This document shows positions 34,622 to 43,459 of a stretch of DNA of 50,097 nucleotides, piece after piece. Each line of letters opens with the position of its first letter. Position 1 is the first letter of the stretch. The notes under the pieces were generated by a model. That model worked only from the letters and a program-made list of their open reading frames with translations, searched no databases and was not told where the DNA came from. The stretch lies in assembly GCA_949284545.1 (NCBI GenBank), contig CASDVX010000099.1, positions 1 through 50,097 of the forward strand, given 5' to 3'. The translations under genes and the position numbers were made by a program. Source of the stretch: an uncultured Eubacteriales bacterium (lineage in GTDB: Bacteria > Bacillota > Clostridia > Oscillospirales > CAJFTT01).

Positions 34622-35918
34622 ACACCGCAAAAATACCTGCTTCACAAAGACGTCCGTTATGCCGCCGCCGGCGGCCGTGACCATCCCTATGAAGCAGCAC
34701 ATAGGTTCGCCCTGTACACCGGCGGTGAAAAAGGGAGACCGCGTAAAGGTGGGAACGCTTGTGGGCGTGTCCGCCGGGACGGTGTGTTCACCGATCTATT
34801 CATCCGTTTCCGGCACGGTTGCGGGTATAACGGAAACGCGCTGCCCGGACGGGACCCGGGTCACCGCGGTCAAAATAGAATCGGACGGGCTTATGGAGGC
34901 GGAGAAAACGTCGCCGCCTGAAATAACCGGCCCGGAGGACTTCATCGAAGCGGTTAAGCGCAGCGGCCTGGTGGGGCTGGGCGGCGCAGGCTTTCCGTCC
35001 CACATCAAACTCACACCGGTGAAGGGAAAACCCATCGACACGCTCATAGTCAACTGCGCGGAATGCGAGCCGTATATCACGGCGGATCACAGGGAATGCA
35101 TAGAGGACAGCTGGGACGTATTCAACGGAATTTATACGGTGAAAAAATTTGTGGGAGCGAAAAATGCATATATAGCCGTGGAAAACAATAAGCCGGATGT
35201 GATAAAGGTCCTTTTGCAGATAGCGTCGGACGCTTCCCGCGACCCTGAAAACAGGGTCCGCGTGACGGAGCTTAAGTCGGTGTACCCCCAGGGGGCGGAG
35301 AAGATGCTGGTCAAAGCCGTAACGGGCAGAAAGATACCGCTGGGCGGGCTCCCGTCGGACGTGGGAGTGCTGGTCATGAACGTGACCACTGTAGCTTTCA
35401 TAAGCAGGTACCTGAAGACCGGCGAGCCTCTCACGTCCCGCCGGGTCACGGTGGACGGAGGCGCAGTGGAGCGTCCGCAGAACGTCATGGTGCCTATAGG
35501 GACATCGGTGGAGGATGTTCTCAGGTTTACAGGTCTCAGATCAGAACCTGTCAAGATCATCATGGGCGGCCCCATGATGGGAACAGCCCTGCCGGATGCG
35601 TCTTTTCCCGTTACAAAGACCACAAACGCGATACTTGCGTTTAATGAGGAGGAAGCAAAAAAGACGCGCACGACGGCGTGTATACACTGCGGGAAATGCG
35701 TAAAAAACTGCCCGATGGGTCTTATGCCGCTGTACCTTGCCCAGGCGTCCGACGCCGGAGATGTGAAGGAACTTGAACGGCTTTCGGTAAACGCATGTAT
35801 GGAATGCGGCACCTGCGTGTACAATTGCCCGGCGGGAAGGCATCTCGTTCAGGCGATAAGGGTGGGCAAACGCCTGCTCAGGGAAGAAAAGGCAAAAAAG
35901 GGGGAGACGGCAAAATGA
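34569..35918 (+). CDS. rnfC: Rnf complex subunit C
   Basis: A 449-residue protein. The ATG at 34569 has AAGGGGG at 34556-34562 and lies inside the end of the previous gene. The N-terminal barrel-like part has VTIPMKQHIGSPCTPAVKKG. The NADH/FMN Rossmann part shows GLVGLGGAGFPSHIKL, IVNCAECEPYITADHR and MGGPMMGTALP. Two [4Fe-4S] motifs follow: CIHCGKCVKNCP (about 370) and CMECGTCVYNCP (about 410). RnfC is the membrane-peripheral subunit that exchanges electrons with NAD. The complex couples ferredoxin:NAD oxidoreduction to Na+ or H+ movement. It overlaps rnfD as ATGA. Confidence 0.96.
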   Translation: MIEKPEKAGRVRGGVRLEHRKNTCFTKTSVMPPPAAVTIPMKQHIGSPCTPAVKKGDRVKVGTLVGVSAGTVCSPIYSSVSGTVAGITETRCPDGTRVTAVKIESDGLMEAEKTSPPEITGPEDFIEAVKRSGLVGLGGAGFPSHIKLTPVKGKPIDTLIVNCAECEPYITADHRECIEDSWDVFNGIYTVKKFVGAKNAYIAVENNKPDVIKVLLQIASDASRDPENRVRVTELKSVYPQGAEKMLVKAVTGRKIPLGGLPSDVGVLVMNVTTVAFISRYLKTGEPLTSRRVTVDGGAVERPQNVMVPIGTSVEDVLRFTGLRSEPVKIIMGGPMMGTALPDASFPVTKTTNAILAFNEEEAKKTRTTACIHCGKCVKNCPMGLMPLYLAQASDAGDVKELERLSVNACMECGTCVYNCPAGRHLVQAIRVGKRLLREEKAKKGETAK

Positions 35919-36850
35919 GTATGCTGAAAGTGTCGAGCTCTCCCAATCAGGTATCCGGAGTAACTACCCGCCGGATAATGCTGACGGTTATCGCGGCGCT
36001 GTGCCCGTCACTTATAGCGGCGGCGGTGCTTTTCGGATATCGCGCCGTGATACTGACCGGCGTTACCGTGTTTTCCTGCGTGGCGTTTGAATTTCTTTTC
36101 AGGAAACTGCTGCACAGGGAAAACACCGTGGGTGATTTGTCCGCAGTGGTCACGGGGCTGCTTCTCGCCTTCAACCTGCCGTCAACGCTGCCTTACTGGA
36201 TGGCGGTGATAGGCGCTTTTGCGGCCATAGTGGTAACCAAGGAGTTTTTCGGCGGTATAGGTCAGAATTTCGCAAACCCCGCCATAGTGGGAAGAATAGT
36301 GCTTATGCTGTCCTTTACCACCGCCATGACGAACTTCGCGGAGCCGTTTTCCGCCGGAGCTGACGCGGTGGCCTCGGCTACGCCGCTTGCGGCAGAGGAG
36401 GGCACATATTCTCTGACAGAGCTTTTCCTGGGCCTTCACGGAGGCACCATGGGGGAGGTGTGTTCCGCGGCGATACTTTTGGGAGGGATAATCCTCGCGG
36501 CCACAGGGACCATAGCCGTGTCCATACCCATTTCCTACATAGGCTCTTATTTTCTCCTGTCGCTGGTCGCCGGACAGGACGCGGTTTACATGACGCTTTC
36601 CGGCGGGCTGCTTCTGGGCGCCGTATTTATGGCTACGGATTACGTTACCAGCCCGGTGACGCTTAAAGGAAGAATAATATTCGGTATCGGGTGCGGTGTG
36701 CTGACGTTCGTCATACGCACTTTCGGAGCAATGTCCGAGGGCGTGTCCTTTGCCATACTCATAATGAATCTTCTTGTTCCGCTGATAGAAAGGTATACCC
36801 GTACAAAGCCATTCGGCTCGGGAACGGTGAGGGAGGTGCGGGCAGGATGA
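35915..36850 (+). CDS. rnfD: Rnf complex subunit D
   Basis: A 311-residue membrane protein with about nine helices; GGGGGAGA at 35900-35907 is the ribosome site. The covalent FMN site is AVASATPLA, with Thr156 as the expected attachment residue in a D/S-G/A-A-T type motif. FFGGIGQNFANPAIVGRI and ATDYVTSPVTLKGR are conserved in RnfD/NqrB. The ApbE encoded upstream would attach the flavin. It overlaps rnfC and rnfG by four bases each (ATGA). Confidence 0.96.
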   Translation: MSMLKVSSSPNQVSGVTTRRIMLTVIAALCPSLIAAAVLFGYRAVILTGVTVFSCVAFEFLFRKLLHRENTVGDLSAVVTGLLLAFNLPSTLPYWMAVIGAFAAIVVTKEFFGGIGQNFANPAIVGRIVLMLSFTTAMTNFAEPFSAGADAVASATPLAAEEGTYSLTELFLGLHGGTMGEVCSAAILLGGIILAATGTIAVSIPISYIGSYFLLSLVAGQDAVYMTLSGGLLLGAVFMATDYVTSPVTLKGRIIFGIGCGVLTFVIRTFGAMSEGVSFAILIMNLLVPLIERYTRTKPFGSGTVREVRAG

Positions 36851-37407
36851 AAAAGAATCTTACGCCGGTTATGGTTCTGTTTGCGGTGTGCGTGGCAGTC
36901 ACGGCGGTGGTTGCCTTCGCGGATTTTCTCACAGCGGACAAAATAGAGGAAAATGCCCGTGAAAGCGAGACGCAGACCATGCGCGAGCTCATGCCCGAAG
37001 CGTCGAATTTCACCGAGGCCTCCACGTCTGCGGACAAAACATACATAGGCCTTGACGATTCCGGTAAGACCGTTGGGTACGTATTTGTGACCACCGGCAC
37101 GGGGGGATATGCGGGTGACGTGGTTGTCATGACCGCGATAGACGCCGACGGGATCGTGACTGGGCTTCAGATAATCGAGGATGAGGAGACTCAGGGCCTG
37201 GGGAAAAACGCCCACAACGAGGAATACAGGGAACAGTATGTGGGAAAGGACACGGACGCTTATACCGTGGTAAAAGGGGAACCGTCTGCCGAAGGCGAGA
37301 TACAGGCTCTCGCCGGAGCTACAAAGACCAGCCGCGCCGTGACCGAGGCTGTGAATCTTGCAAAAGCGGCGGCAAAAGAGCTTTCGGGAGGTAATCCTGA
37401 TGATTAA
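36847..37407 (+). CDS. rnfG: Rnf complex subunit G
   Basis: A 186-residue protein with one N-terminal helix (about 8-28) and an external FMN-binding domain. ALAGATKTSRAV near the end is the flavinylation motif, with Thr159 the expected FMN-bearing residue; the usual Ser before GAT is replaced by Ala. GYAGDVVVMTAIDADG and EDEETQGLGKNA are typical. It passes electrons across the outer face to or from RnfD. ATGA overlap with rnfD; eight-base overlap with rnfE. Confidence 0.96.
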   Translation: MKKNLTPVMVLFAVCVAVTAVVAFADFLTADKIEENARESETQTMRELMPEASNFTEASTSADKTYIGLDDSGKTVGYVFVTTGTGGYAGDVVVMTAIDADGIVTGLQIIEDEETQGLGKNAHNEEYREQYVGKDTDAYTVVKGEPSAEGEIQALAGATKTSRAVTEAVNLAKAAAKELSGGNPDD

Positions 37408-38071
37408 AACATTCACAAACGGAATACTCAGGGAAAATCCCACGCTGCGCCTTGTGCTGGGCACATGCCCGACCCTTGCCATAACCACCGCGGCGTTAAA
37501 CGGGGTGGGTATGGGGATCGCCGCAACGCTGGTGTTGGTGTGCTCAAATGCAGCTATATCGCTGCTCAGAAAGGTCATACCGGAGCAGGTCAGGATACCT
37601 GCTTATATTACCATAATCGCCGGATTTGTCACGGTGGTCCAGATGCTTGTAAAGGCTTACGCCCAGTCCATAGACGAGACTCTCGGCATATACCTTCCGC
37701 TGATAGTGGTAAACTGCATAATCCTCGGCCGCGCGGAGATGTTCGCGTCCAAGAACCCTGTGCTGCCTTCCGTACTTGACGGGCTCGGAATGGGGATAGG
37801 CTTCACCGCCGCGCTTGTGACCATGGGAGCAATACGGGAGCTGATAGGGGCAGGCACCCTGTTCGGCATAACCGTGACGGCAGGATCAATAGAACCCATG
37901 GTCCTGTTCATACTTCCGCCGGGAGGCTTTTTCGTTTTCGGAATGCTCATAGCATTGGCAAATAAGCTGTCAGGCGGCGGGAACAAGAAGGAATTCGGGT
38001 GCATGGGCTGCGCGGGCTGCCCGTCTGCAAAGACCTGTTCCGAAGCGAACGGAGGCGGCGGAAATGAGTAA
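37400..38071 (+). CDS. rnfE: Rnf complex subunit E
   Basis: A 223-residue membrane protein with six predicted helices; GGGAGG at 37386-37391 is the ribosome site. FTNGILRENPTLRLVLGTCPTLA opens it, split here as FTNGILRENPT and LRLVLGTCPTLA. VNCIILGRAEMFA holds the conserved intramembrane Cys that, with one in RnfA, binds an iron-sulfur centre. The C-terminal tail is unusually Cys-rich (CMGCAGCPSAKTC), which is longer than the classical subunit. This may bind metal, or may be a clade feature. It overlaps rnfA by eight bases. Confidence 0.95.
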   Translation: MIKTFTNGILRENPTLRLVLGTCPTLAITTAALNGVGMGIAATLVLVCSNAAISLLRKVIPEQVRIPAYITIIAGFVTVVQMLVKAYAQSIDETLGIYLPLIVVNCIILGRAEMFASKNPVLPSVLDGLGMGIGFTAALVTMGAIRELIGAGTLFGITVTAGSIEPMVLFILPPGGFFVFGMLIALANKLSGGGNKKEFGCMGCAGCPSAKTCSEANGGGGNE

Positions 38072-38645
38072 CATACTTGCGATCCTCGTGTCCGCCATAT
38101 TGTCGGACAATTATGTCCTTGCCAAATTTCTCGGCATATGCCCGTTTCTCGGTGTGTCGAAGAAACTGGATTCGGCAGTAGGCATGAGCGTGGCGGTGAC
38201 GTTTGTCATGCTCATAGCCACCGCGGCCACATGGCCGATACAAATGTATCTTTTAAATCCCAACGGGCTGGATTATCTTCAGACAATAGTGTTTATTCTC
38301 GTGATAGCGAGCCTTGTGCAGCTTGTGGAAACATTTCTCAAAAAATTCATTCCGCCGCTTCACAAGGCGCTTGGAATATATCTGCCGCTCATCACCACCA
38401 ACTGCGCGGTTCTTGGCGTGGCGATACTGAACGTAGAAGAGTACCCGGATAATTTTCTTGCAGCACTGGTGAACTCGCTGGGTGCGGGAATGGGATTTTT
38501 GCTGGCCATGGTGATTTTTGCCGGTATAAGGTCAAAAGTGGAGAGAGCAAACGTCCCGGATTTTCTTAAGGGACTTCCCGTAACACTTGTGTCGGCAGCG
38601 ATAACGTCCCTGGCGTTCATGGGGTTCCAGGGTATGGGGGGCTGA
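38064..38645 (+). CDS. rnfA: Rnf complex subunit A
   Basis: A 193-residue membrane protein with six helices, antiparallel partner of RnfE. ILSDNYVLAKFLGICPFLGVSKK carries the first conserved Cys (read as ILSDNYVLAKF then LGICPFLGVSKK), and ITTNCAVLGVAIL the second, matching the Cys of RnfE. It forms part of the ion-conducting core. The start is inside the end of rnfE (eight-base overlap). The rnfB gene follows after 24 bases. Confidence 0.96.
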   Translation: MSNILAILVSAILSDNYVLAKFLGICPFLGVSKKLDSAVGMSVAVTFVMLIATAATWPIQMYLLNPNGLDYLQTIVFILVIASLVQLVETFLKKFIPPLHKALGIYLPLITTNCAVLGVAILNVEEYPDNFLAALVNSLGAGMGFLLAMVIFAGIRSKVERANVPDFLKGLPVTLVSAAITSLAFMGFQGMGG

Positions 38646-38669
38646 CCTTTCGGATAAGGAGAGGAAGAA

Positions 38670-39464
38670 ATGAAGGAGATAATCATTGCCGTCGTTTTGG
38701 TCGGGGGAATAGGCCTTGCGGCGGGAATAGTTCTGGCGCTGGCGGGGCATTTTTTCGCCGTAAAAACAGACGAGACCGTGAAAAAGCTTCGTGAAGCCCT
38801 TCCCGGCGCAAACTGCGGAGGATGCGGATACTCAGGCTGCGACGGGTACGCGCAGGCGGTAAAAGAGGGAGCGTCCTGCTCTCTGTGCGGCCCCGGAGGA
38901 GCGGAAACGGCGGAGAAACTTGCTGAAATAATGGGCGTGAAAGCCGAGAAATGCGAGAAAAGAGCGGCCGTGGTCATGTGCAGGGGTACCTCGGAAGTGA
39001 CTCATACACGCTTTCAGTATGAGGGTATAAACAGCTGCCGTGCCGCCGCATCTCTGGCGGGAGGAAGCGGGAGCTGTTCATACGGGTGCCTTGGGTACGG
39101 AGACTGCGTAAGAGTCTGCGACAGCGGAGGCATACGGGTGGTGGACAAAGTGGCGCGGGTGGATACGTCTCTGTGTATCGCGTGCGGCAAATGCGTGAGC
39201 GCCTGTCCCCGCCGTCTTATAAGCCTGCTGCCGGTGAATGCCGCCGTTCCCATGTGCATGAGCTGCGACAGCGGGGCGGACACGAGGAAGGCCTGCAAAA
39301 ACGGGTGTATCGGATGCATGAAATGTGTTAAAATATGCCCTGAGAGCGCCGTCAAGGTGGAAAACTTCCACGCGGTGATCGACCATGATAAATGCGTGCG
39401 TTGCGGGCTGTGCGCCGAGGCGTGCCCGCTGGGAGTGATATACATACGCGGGGCGAGGACGTGA
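38670..39464 (+). CDS. rnfB: Rnf complex subunit B (polyferredoxin)
   Basis: A 264-residue protein with GGAGAGGAAG before the ATG. One N-terminal helix (about 4-28) anchors it. The Fe-S domain ANCGGCGYSGCDGYA has the extra-cluster Cys pattern of RnfB. Four-cysteine ferredoxin motifs follow: CIACGKCVSACP, CIGCMKCVKICP and CVRCGLCAEACP, with further Cys in between (CSYGCLGYGDCVRVC, MCMSC). The subunit takes electrons from ferredoxin and passes them on to the complex. It is the last rnf gene; a 71-base gap precedes the GDPD-like gene. Confidence 0.96.
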   Translation: MKEIIIAVVLVGGIGLAAGIVLALAGHFFAVKTDETVKKLREALPGANCGGCGYSGCDGYAQAVKEGASCSLCGPGGAETAEKLAEIMGVKAEKCEKRAAVVMCRGTSEVTHTRFQYEGINSCRAAASLAGGSGSCSYGCLGYGDCVRVCDSGGIRVVDKVARVDTSLCIACGKCVSACPRRLISLLPVNAAVPMCMSCDSGADTRKACKNGCIGCMKCVKICPESAVKVENFHAVIDHDKCVRCGLCAEACPLGVIYIRGART

Positions 39465-39535
39465 GATGTGGGCGCCGGCACAGAACGCCGGTTTCAGGCC
39501 CGTAAACGTTCCGACGTAAAGGGAGAGGTGTAAAG

Positions 39536-40381
39536 GTGTCCGAAGTCTCAGACGTGAAAAGCCTGCCGGAGGAAACGGGCGAAAGGAAGAAAAGACGTTT
39601 CCCCGCAGCGGTTATAATAAAGGCGGCGGCGATACTCATCATCGTTCTGTCGCTCCTGTACATGCTGCTGGTCTTTCTGACCCACGGTGATGACGATTCC
39701 TCAAACCCGTACAAGGTGGACTGGATAAGGGGCATCACGCTGGACGGAGGGTGGTGTGAAGACGCCGCGTCACAGGGGACGGAGGAAGCGATAAGGCTCG
39801 CGGCGGAAAACGGCGGCGTCAACCTGCTTCTGCGCGTGACCGCCGACGGGAACGGGGAAATCGTCCTCAACTATGAAAACGGCTGTAGTCTGGCTCAGGC
39901 CCTTGATATAACCACCGGCGGGGAATGCTCCGTGATAATACAGATAGACGGCGGCGGCGGAGCGGCGGCGGAAGCCCTGTGCGAATTTCTCACCTTACAG
40001 GGCTACGAGGGAAACCTGGCGGTGCAGTCGGCGGACATGGATGCGCTTGCGTGGCTCATGGAGAACCGTCCCAACGTTATACGCGGACTTGTGACAGGCG
40101 GGGATCAGACTGGTTCAGGCGGGTTTGAGGGCTTTCTCGCCGGCAGTATGCTGCTGAACTACAGATGCCGGCCGCATTACGTGGTTTACGACGCGGGCAG
40201 CCTTCCCAACATATCGGCGTCGTATATACGCGGACAGATGTACGTTCTTGCGGCGGGCGCGGAGGACGCGGAGCGCATAGCCGAACTTGACGGCAGCGCG
40301 GACGGGTTCCTGATAGACAGCTGGGCGATAGACATGGGCATCGGGACCGATAACGGGACGGATACGGGGGAAAAAGAGTGA
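39536..40381 (+). CDS. Membrane-anchored, GDPD-like protein apparently without catalytic motif
   Basis: A 281-residue protein from a GTG at 39536 with GGGAGAGG at 39521-39528. A basic N-terminus (RKKRR) is followed by one membrane helix (about 25-48). The rest looks like a divergent glycerophosphodiester phosphodiesterase barrel: LAVQSADMDALAWLMENRPN and then RGLVTG, LNYRCRPHYVVYDAGSLPN correspond to late strands of that family. The usual catalytic start (HRG followed by E-N-T) is absent: the matching place reads RGITLDGGW then TEEAIRLAAENGG. The active-site His pair is therefore missing and hydrolysis is unlikely. It may bind a phospholipid head group or serve structurally. The assignment is by strand pattern only. 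It could be co-transcribed with rnfB. Confidence 0.55.
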   Translation: MSEVSDVKSLPEETGERKKRRFPAAVIIKAAAILIIVLSLLYMLLVFLTHGDDDSSNPYKVDWIRGITLDGGWCEDAASQGTEEAIRLAAENGGVNLLLRVTADGNGEIVLNYENGCSLAQALDITTGGECSVIIQIDGGGGAAAEALCEFLTLQGYEGNLAVQSADMDALAWLMENRPNVIRGLVTGGDQTGSGGFEGFLAGSMLLNYRCRPHYVVYDAGSLPNISASYIRGQMYVLAAGAEDAERIAELDGSADGFLIDSWAIDMGIGTDNGTDTGEKE

Positions 40382-40426
40382 TATCCGGCGGCGGACGCCG
40401 CCGAAAACAGAAAGGAAGGTAAAAAT

Positions 40427-41404
40427 ATGTACAAAGCAGCAGACAACAGGTACGGGACGATGAAATACCGCCGCTGCGGCAAAAGCGGCATACATCTGCC
40501 TGAGGTATCCATAGGTATATGGCAGAATTTCGGGTCGGCCTCGGGAAAGTACGAGGACCAGAAGGCGGTTCTGCTCAGAGCCTTTGACCTGGGCATAACC
40601 CATATCGACATGGCCAACAACTACGGCCCTCCCTACGGTTCGGCGGAAGAGACCTTCGGAAGAGTTTACGCCTCCGACCTCAAGCCTTACCGCGACGAGC
40701 TCATCCTGTCCAGCAAAGCCGGATTTGATATGTGGCCCGGCCCGTACGGCAACTGGGGAAGCAAGAAATATCTTATTGCCAGCATAGACCAGTCGCTGAA
40801 ACGCACCGGGCTTGAATATTTCGACATATTCTACCACCACCGCCCGGACGGAGGCACTCCCATAGAGGAGACCTGCGAGGCACTGGAACAGATAGTGAGG
40901 AGCGGTAAGGCTCTGTACGTAGGCATATCGAATTACGGAGCCGACGAAGCGCGCAGGGCAATAGAGGAACTTGAGCGCCGCAACGTCCACTGCCTCATAC
41001 ATCAGCCCAATTACCATATAATGAACCGCTGGATAGAAAACGGGCTTCAGCAGGTGCTTGAGGAGAAAGGCGTGGGAACGATAGCATTCGGACCTCTCGC
41101 GGGCGGGATGCTCACCGGACGTTACTTAAACGGAGCCCCCGCAGGCAGCCGCCGCGCCAGAGACGGATGGGGCGGTCTTTCCGAAGAAGAGCTCAGAAAG
41201 ATCAAAAAGCTTAACGAGATAGCTTTGGAAAGAGGACAGACCCTGGCTCAGATGGCCATAGCGTGGGTCCTCAGAGACGAAAAGGTTACTTCCGCTCTCG
41301 TGGGAGCGTCCAGTGTGGCTCAGATAGAAGAAAACGCCGCCGCGGTGGCCAACACCGAGTTTACAAAGGAAGAGCTGGAGCTTATAGACGCGGCCATAAA
41401 ATAA
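40427..41404 (+). CDS. Aldo/keto reductase, YghZ-like
   Basis: A 325-residue barrel enzyme with AAAGGAAGG just upstream. The catalytic tetrad is visible: Asp61 and Tyr66 (HIDMANNYGP), Lys97 (LSSKAGF) and His137 or His138 (FYHHRPD). NADPH binding at the C-terminus shows TSALVGASSVAQIEEN. WPGPYGNWGSKKYL and the early KYRRCGKSGIHLPEVSIG match the subgroup including Escherichia coli YghZ, which reduces L-glyceraldehyde 3-phosphate and methylglyoxal. The true substrate here is not known. It lies 45 bases after the GDPD-like gene and before the SRP RNA promoter. Confidence 0.93.
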   Translation: MYKAADNRYGTMKYRRCGKSGIHLPEVSIGIWQNFGSASGKYEDQKAVLLRAFDLGITHIDMANNYGPPYGSAEETFGRVYASDLKPYRDELILSSKAGFDMWPGPYGNWGSKKYLIASIDQSLKRTGLEYFDIFYHHRPDGGTPIEETCEALEQIVRSGKALYVGISNYGADEARRAIEELERRNVHCLIHQPNYHIMNRWIENGLQQVLEEKGVGTIAFGPLAGGMLTGRYLNGAPAGSRRARDGWGGLSEEELRKIKKLNEIALERGQTLAQMAIAWVLRDEKVTSALVGASSVAQIEENAAAVANTEFTKEELELIDAAIK

Positions 41405-41440
41405 ACAGAGTTGAGTTTACCGTGCCCGTGCAAAAAACAG

Positions 41441-41469
41441 TTGCCATCACTCTGAATATGTGGTAAACT
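41441..41469 (+). promoter_or_regulatory. SRP RNA promoter
   Basis: TTGCCA (41441-41446), a 17-base spacer and TAAACT (41464-41469). The start point expected seven to eight bases later coincides with the first base of the SRP RNA stem at 41477. Confidence 0.65.
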
Positions 41470-41476
41470 GATACAA

Positions 41477-41607
41477 GTGCCGCAGCAAGCGGGCGGCAGG
41501 TCCTGTGCGGCAGGGACGGATGAATCATGTCAGGCGGGGAACCGAGCAGCATTAAGTCCGCCACCCTGGGCGCCGCAGGCGTTCCTGCCGTCCGCTGGCT
41601 GCGGCAC
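41477..41607 (+). ncRNA. ffs: Signal recognition particle RNA, small bacterial type
   Basis: The ends close perfectly: GTGCCGCAGC (41477-41486) pairs with GCTGCGGCAC (41598-41607). Further stems continue inward (GCGGGCGGCAGG with CCTGCCGTCCGC, TGCGGC with GCCGCA). The apex is the conserved domain IV: ATGTCAGGC, the tetraloop-bearing CGGGGAACCG (GGAA loop), and AGCAGCATTAAG, the asymmetric loop bound by the Ffh M domain. At about 131 bases it is a single rod without the Alu domain of Bacillus SRP RNA. Position directly before dnaX is common in Firmicutes. A short GC hairpin (41636-41649) downstream is only a weak terminator. Confidence 0.9.
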
Positions 41608-41671
41608 CGTTTGCACACAGCGAACATAGACGCTGCCCGCCGGGGCGGGTCTTAGGGAAAGGACGGTCAGC

Positions 41672-43321
41672 ATGTACCAGGCGCTTTACCGAAAATACAG
41701 GCCGAGGGTTTTTGAGGACGTGGTGGGTCTCCCGCACGTTACGGACACTCTCAGAACAGAGGTAAAAAACGGAAGGATAGCCCACGCATATCTGTTCACC
41801 GGCTCACGGGGCACAGGGAAAACCACCTGTGCAAGGATACTGGCAAAGGCGATAAACTGTCTTGACCCTAAAGACGGCGATCCCTGCGGATGCTGCGAAG
41901 CCTGCAAAAAAATAGACGGCGGCCTTTCCATGGACGTGACGGAAATAGACGCGGCCAGCAACAACGGAGTGGACAGCATACGCGACCTTCGGGAAGAGGC
42001 GGCCTTCACGCCGGCTGAGCTGAAGGCGCGGGTCTATATAATAGACGAGGTCCATATGCTGAGTCAGGCGGCGTTCAACGCCCTTCTCAAAACCCTGGAG
42101 GAGCCGCCTGAGCACGTGTATTTCATACTTGCCACCACTGAGGTGCAGAAAATCCCGGCGACCATACTTTCAAGATGCCAGCGGTTCGATTTCCACCGCA
42201 TACCCAACGACGCCATATCCGCAAGGCTCAAGTACATCGCCGCCGCAGAAAAAATGGAACTGACGGACGAGGCGGCGGACATGATCGCCCGCATATGCGA
42301 CGGCGGTATGCGCGACGCAGTGTCGCTTCTCGACCAGTGCGGCTCTCAGGGGAAAATAACAGCCGAGGGCGTGGCGCGCTGCGCGGGGCTCGCGTCAAAG
42401 CAGTATCTTATGCAGCTTGCGGAGATGATAGCAAAGCACGATACCGCAGGTGCTATAGGTCTTATAGATTCTCTCTATTCAGACAGCTGCGATATGGAGC
42501 AACTGTGCCGCGAGCTTATACTCACATACAGGGACATGATGATCCTCAGAGTGTCCGGCAACGACGGAAGCGTGAAAGCTGATCCGGCCGCCCTCGGGAA
42601 GACGAAGGAGCTGGCCGCTTTATACACGGTGGAGGAGATCATAGCGGTCCTGGACAGGCTGCAGACCGCCAGGGAAAGGATGAAATATTCTTCGGACAGG
42701 CTTGCGGATATGGAGATAGCCGCGGTGAGACTGTGCGAACCGTCGCTCAACGACGGAGCGTCCGCTCTGGCGGCCAGGATATCAAGGCTTGAAAAAGCCG
42801 TGGCGTCCTTAGGCAGCGGCGGAGCAGTAATGAGGCAAATACCCGATTCTGACACGGCCGAGCCCACAGGCGCGGCGGACAAAAGAGCGGGAAACGTGAA
42901 TATTGACGACACAAAAAAGAGCGCGGCTGTCAGGAAAGAACAGACCTCGGGAGGCCGCGCTGAAAAAAAAGCCCAGGGATCGTCGCCCAAACCCATGCTC
43001 AAGTGGGCGGAAATCATGGCGGAACTTATAAAAATAAACCCGGTGGCAGCCGGATTCATGCAGGGCGCTAAAGCTGTGAGAGACGGGGACAGGATAATCG
43101 TTTCCGGTGTGATAGATTACGTTAAAGACGATTTCGCCAAAGGCGGAGGGATGAAGGAGGCTCTGGAAAAGGCCGCCGCGACCGTATTGGGCGAAAAAGT
43201 CTCAGCCGCAGCGGATACGGGCGGAAAAAATCCCGGCAAGCCGGCAGAGCCGGCCCCGGATCCATTTGAGGATATCCTGTCAAGGGCCAGGGAAGAGGGC
43301 ATACCAATAGAGGAGGAATGA
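41672..43321 (+). CDS. dnaX: DNA polymerase III subunit gamma/tau
   Basis: A 549-residue AAA+ clamp-loader subunit. Walker A GSRGTGKT at 44-51, the zinc module with Cys at 63, 72, 75 and 78 (INCLDPKDGDPCGCCEAC), DEVH at 125-128 and the sensor SRCQRF at 167-172. Domain III runs to about 370. The last 120 residues (LKWAEIMAELIKINPVAAGF) are the tau-specific polymerase-binding part. AAAGGA is about 10 bases before the ATG. The DNA holds an A8 run at 42963-42970 in the linker (residues 431-434) where slippage would give a shorter, gamma-like form. In most Firmicutes dnaX is followed by ybaB-recR; neither follows here. It is the first protein gene after the SRP RNA. Confidence 0.96.
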   Translation: MYQALYRKYRPRVFEDVVGLPHVTDTLRTEVKNGRIAHAYLFTGSRGTGKTTCARILAKAINCLDPKDGDPCGCCEACKKIDGGLSMDVTEIDAASNNGVDSIRDLREEAAFTPAELKARVYIIDEVHMLSQAAFNALLKTLEEPPEHVYFILATTEVQKIPATILSRCQRFDFHRIPNDAISARLKYIAAAEKMELTDEAADMIARICDGGMRDAVSLLDQCGSQGKITAEGVARCAGLASKQYLMQLAEMIAKHDTAGAIGLIDSLYSDSCDMEQLCRELILTYRDMMILRVSGNDGSVKADPAALGKTKELAALYTVEEIIAVLDRLQTARERMKYSSDRLADMEIAAVRLCEPSLNDGASALAARISRLEKAVASLGSGGAVMRQIPDSDTAEPTGAADKRAGNVNIDDTKKSAAVRKEQTSGGRAEKKAQGSSPKPMLKWAEIMAELIKINPVAAGFMQGAKAVRDGDRIIVSGVIDYVKDDFAKGGGMKEALEKAAATVLGEKVSAAADTGGKNPGKPAEPAPDPFEDILSRAREEGIPIEEE

Positions 43322-43459
43322 CGCGGGATGCTGCTTCGCATGTGCGACGAAAGGACGAAGACAGCGATTCCGCATAACCGGCGCAGGTACGCGCTTTTTG
43401 CGGATGCGGTATTTTAAGCGGCGCGATGCCGGAGATAGAGCAAATCGCACCCGGAGAGC

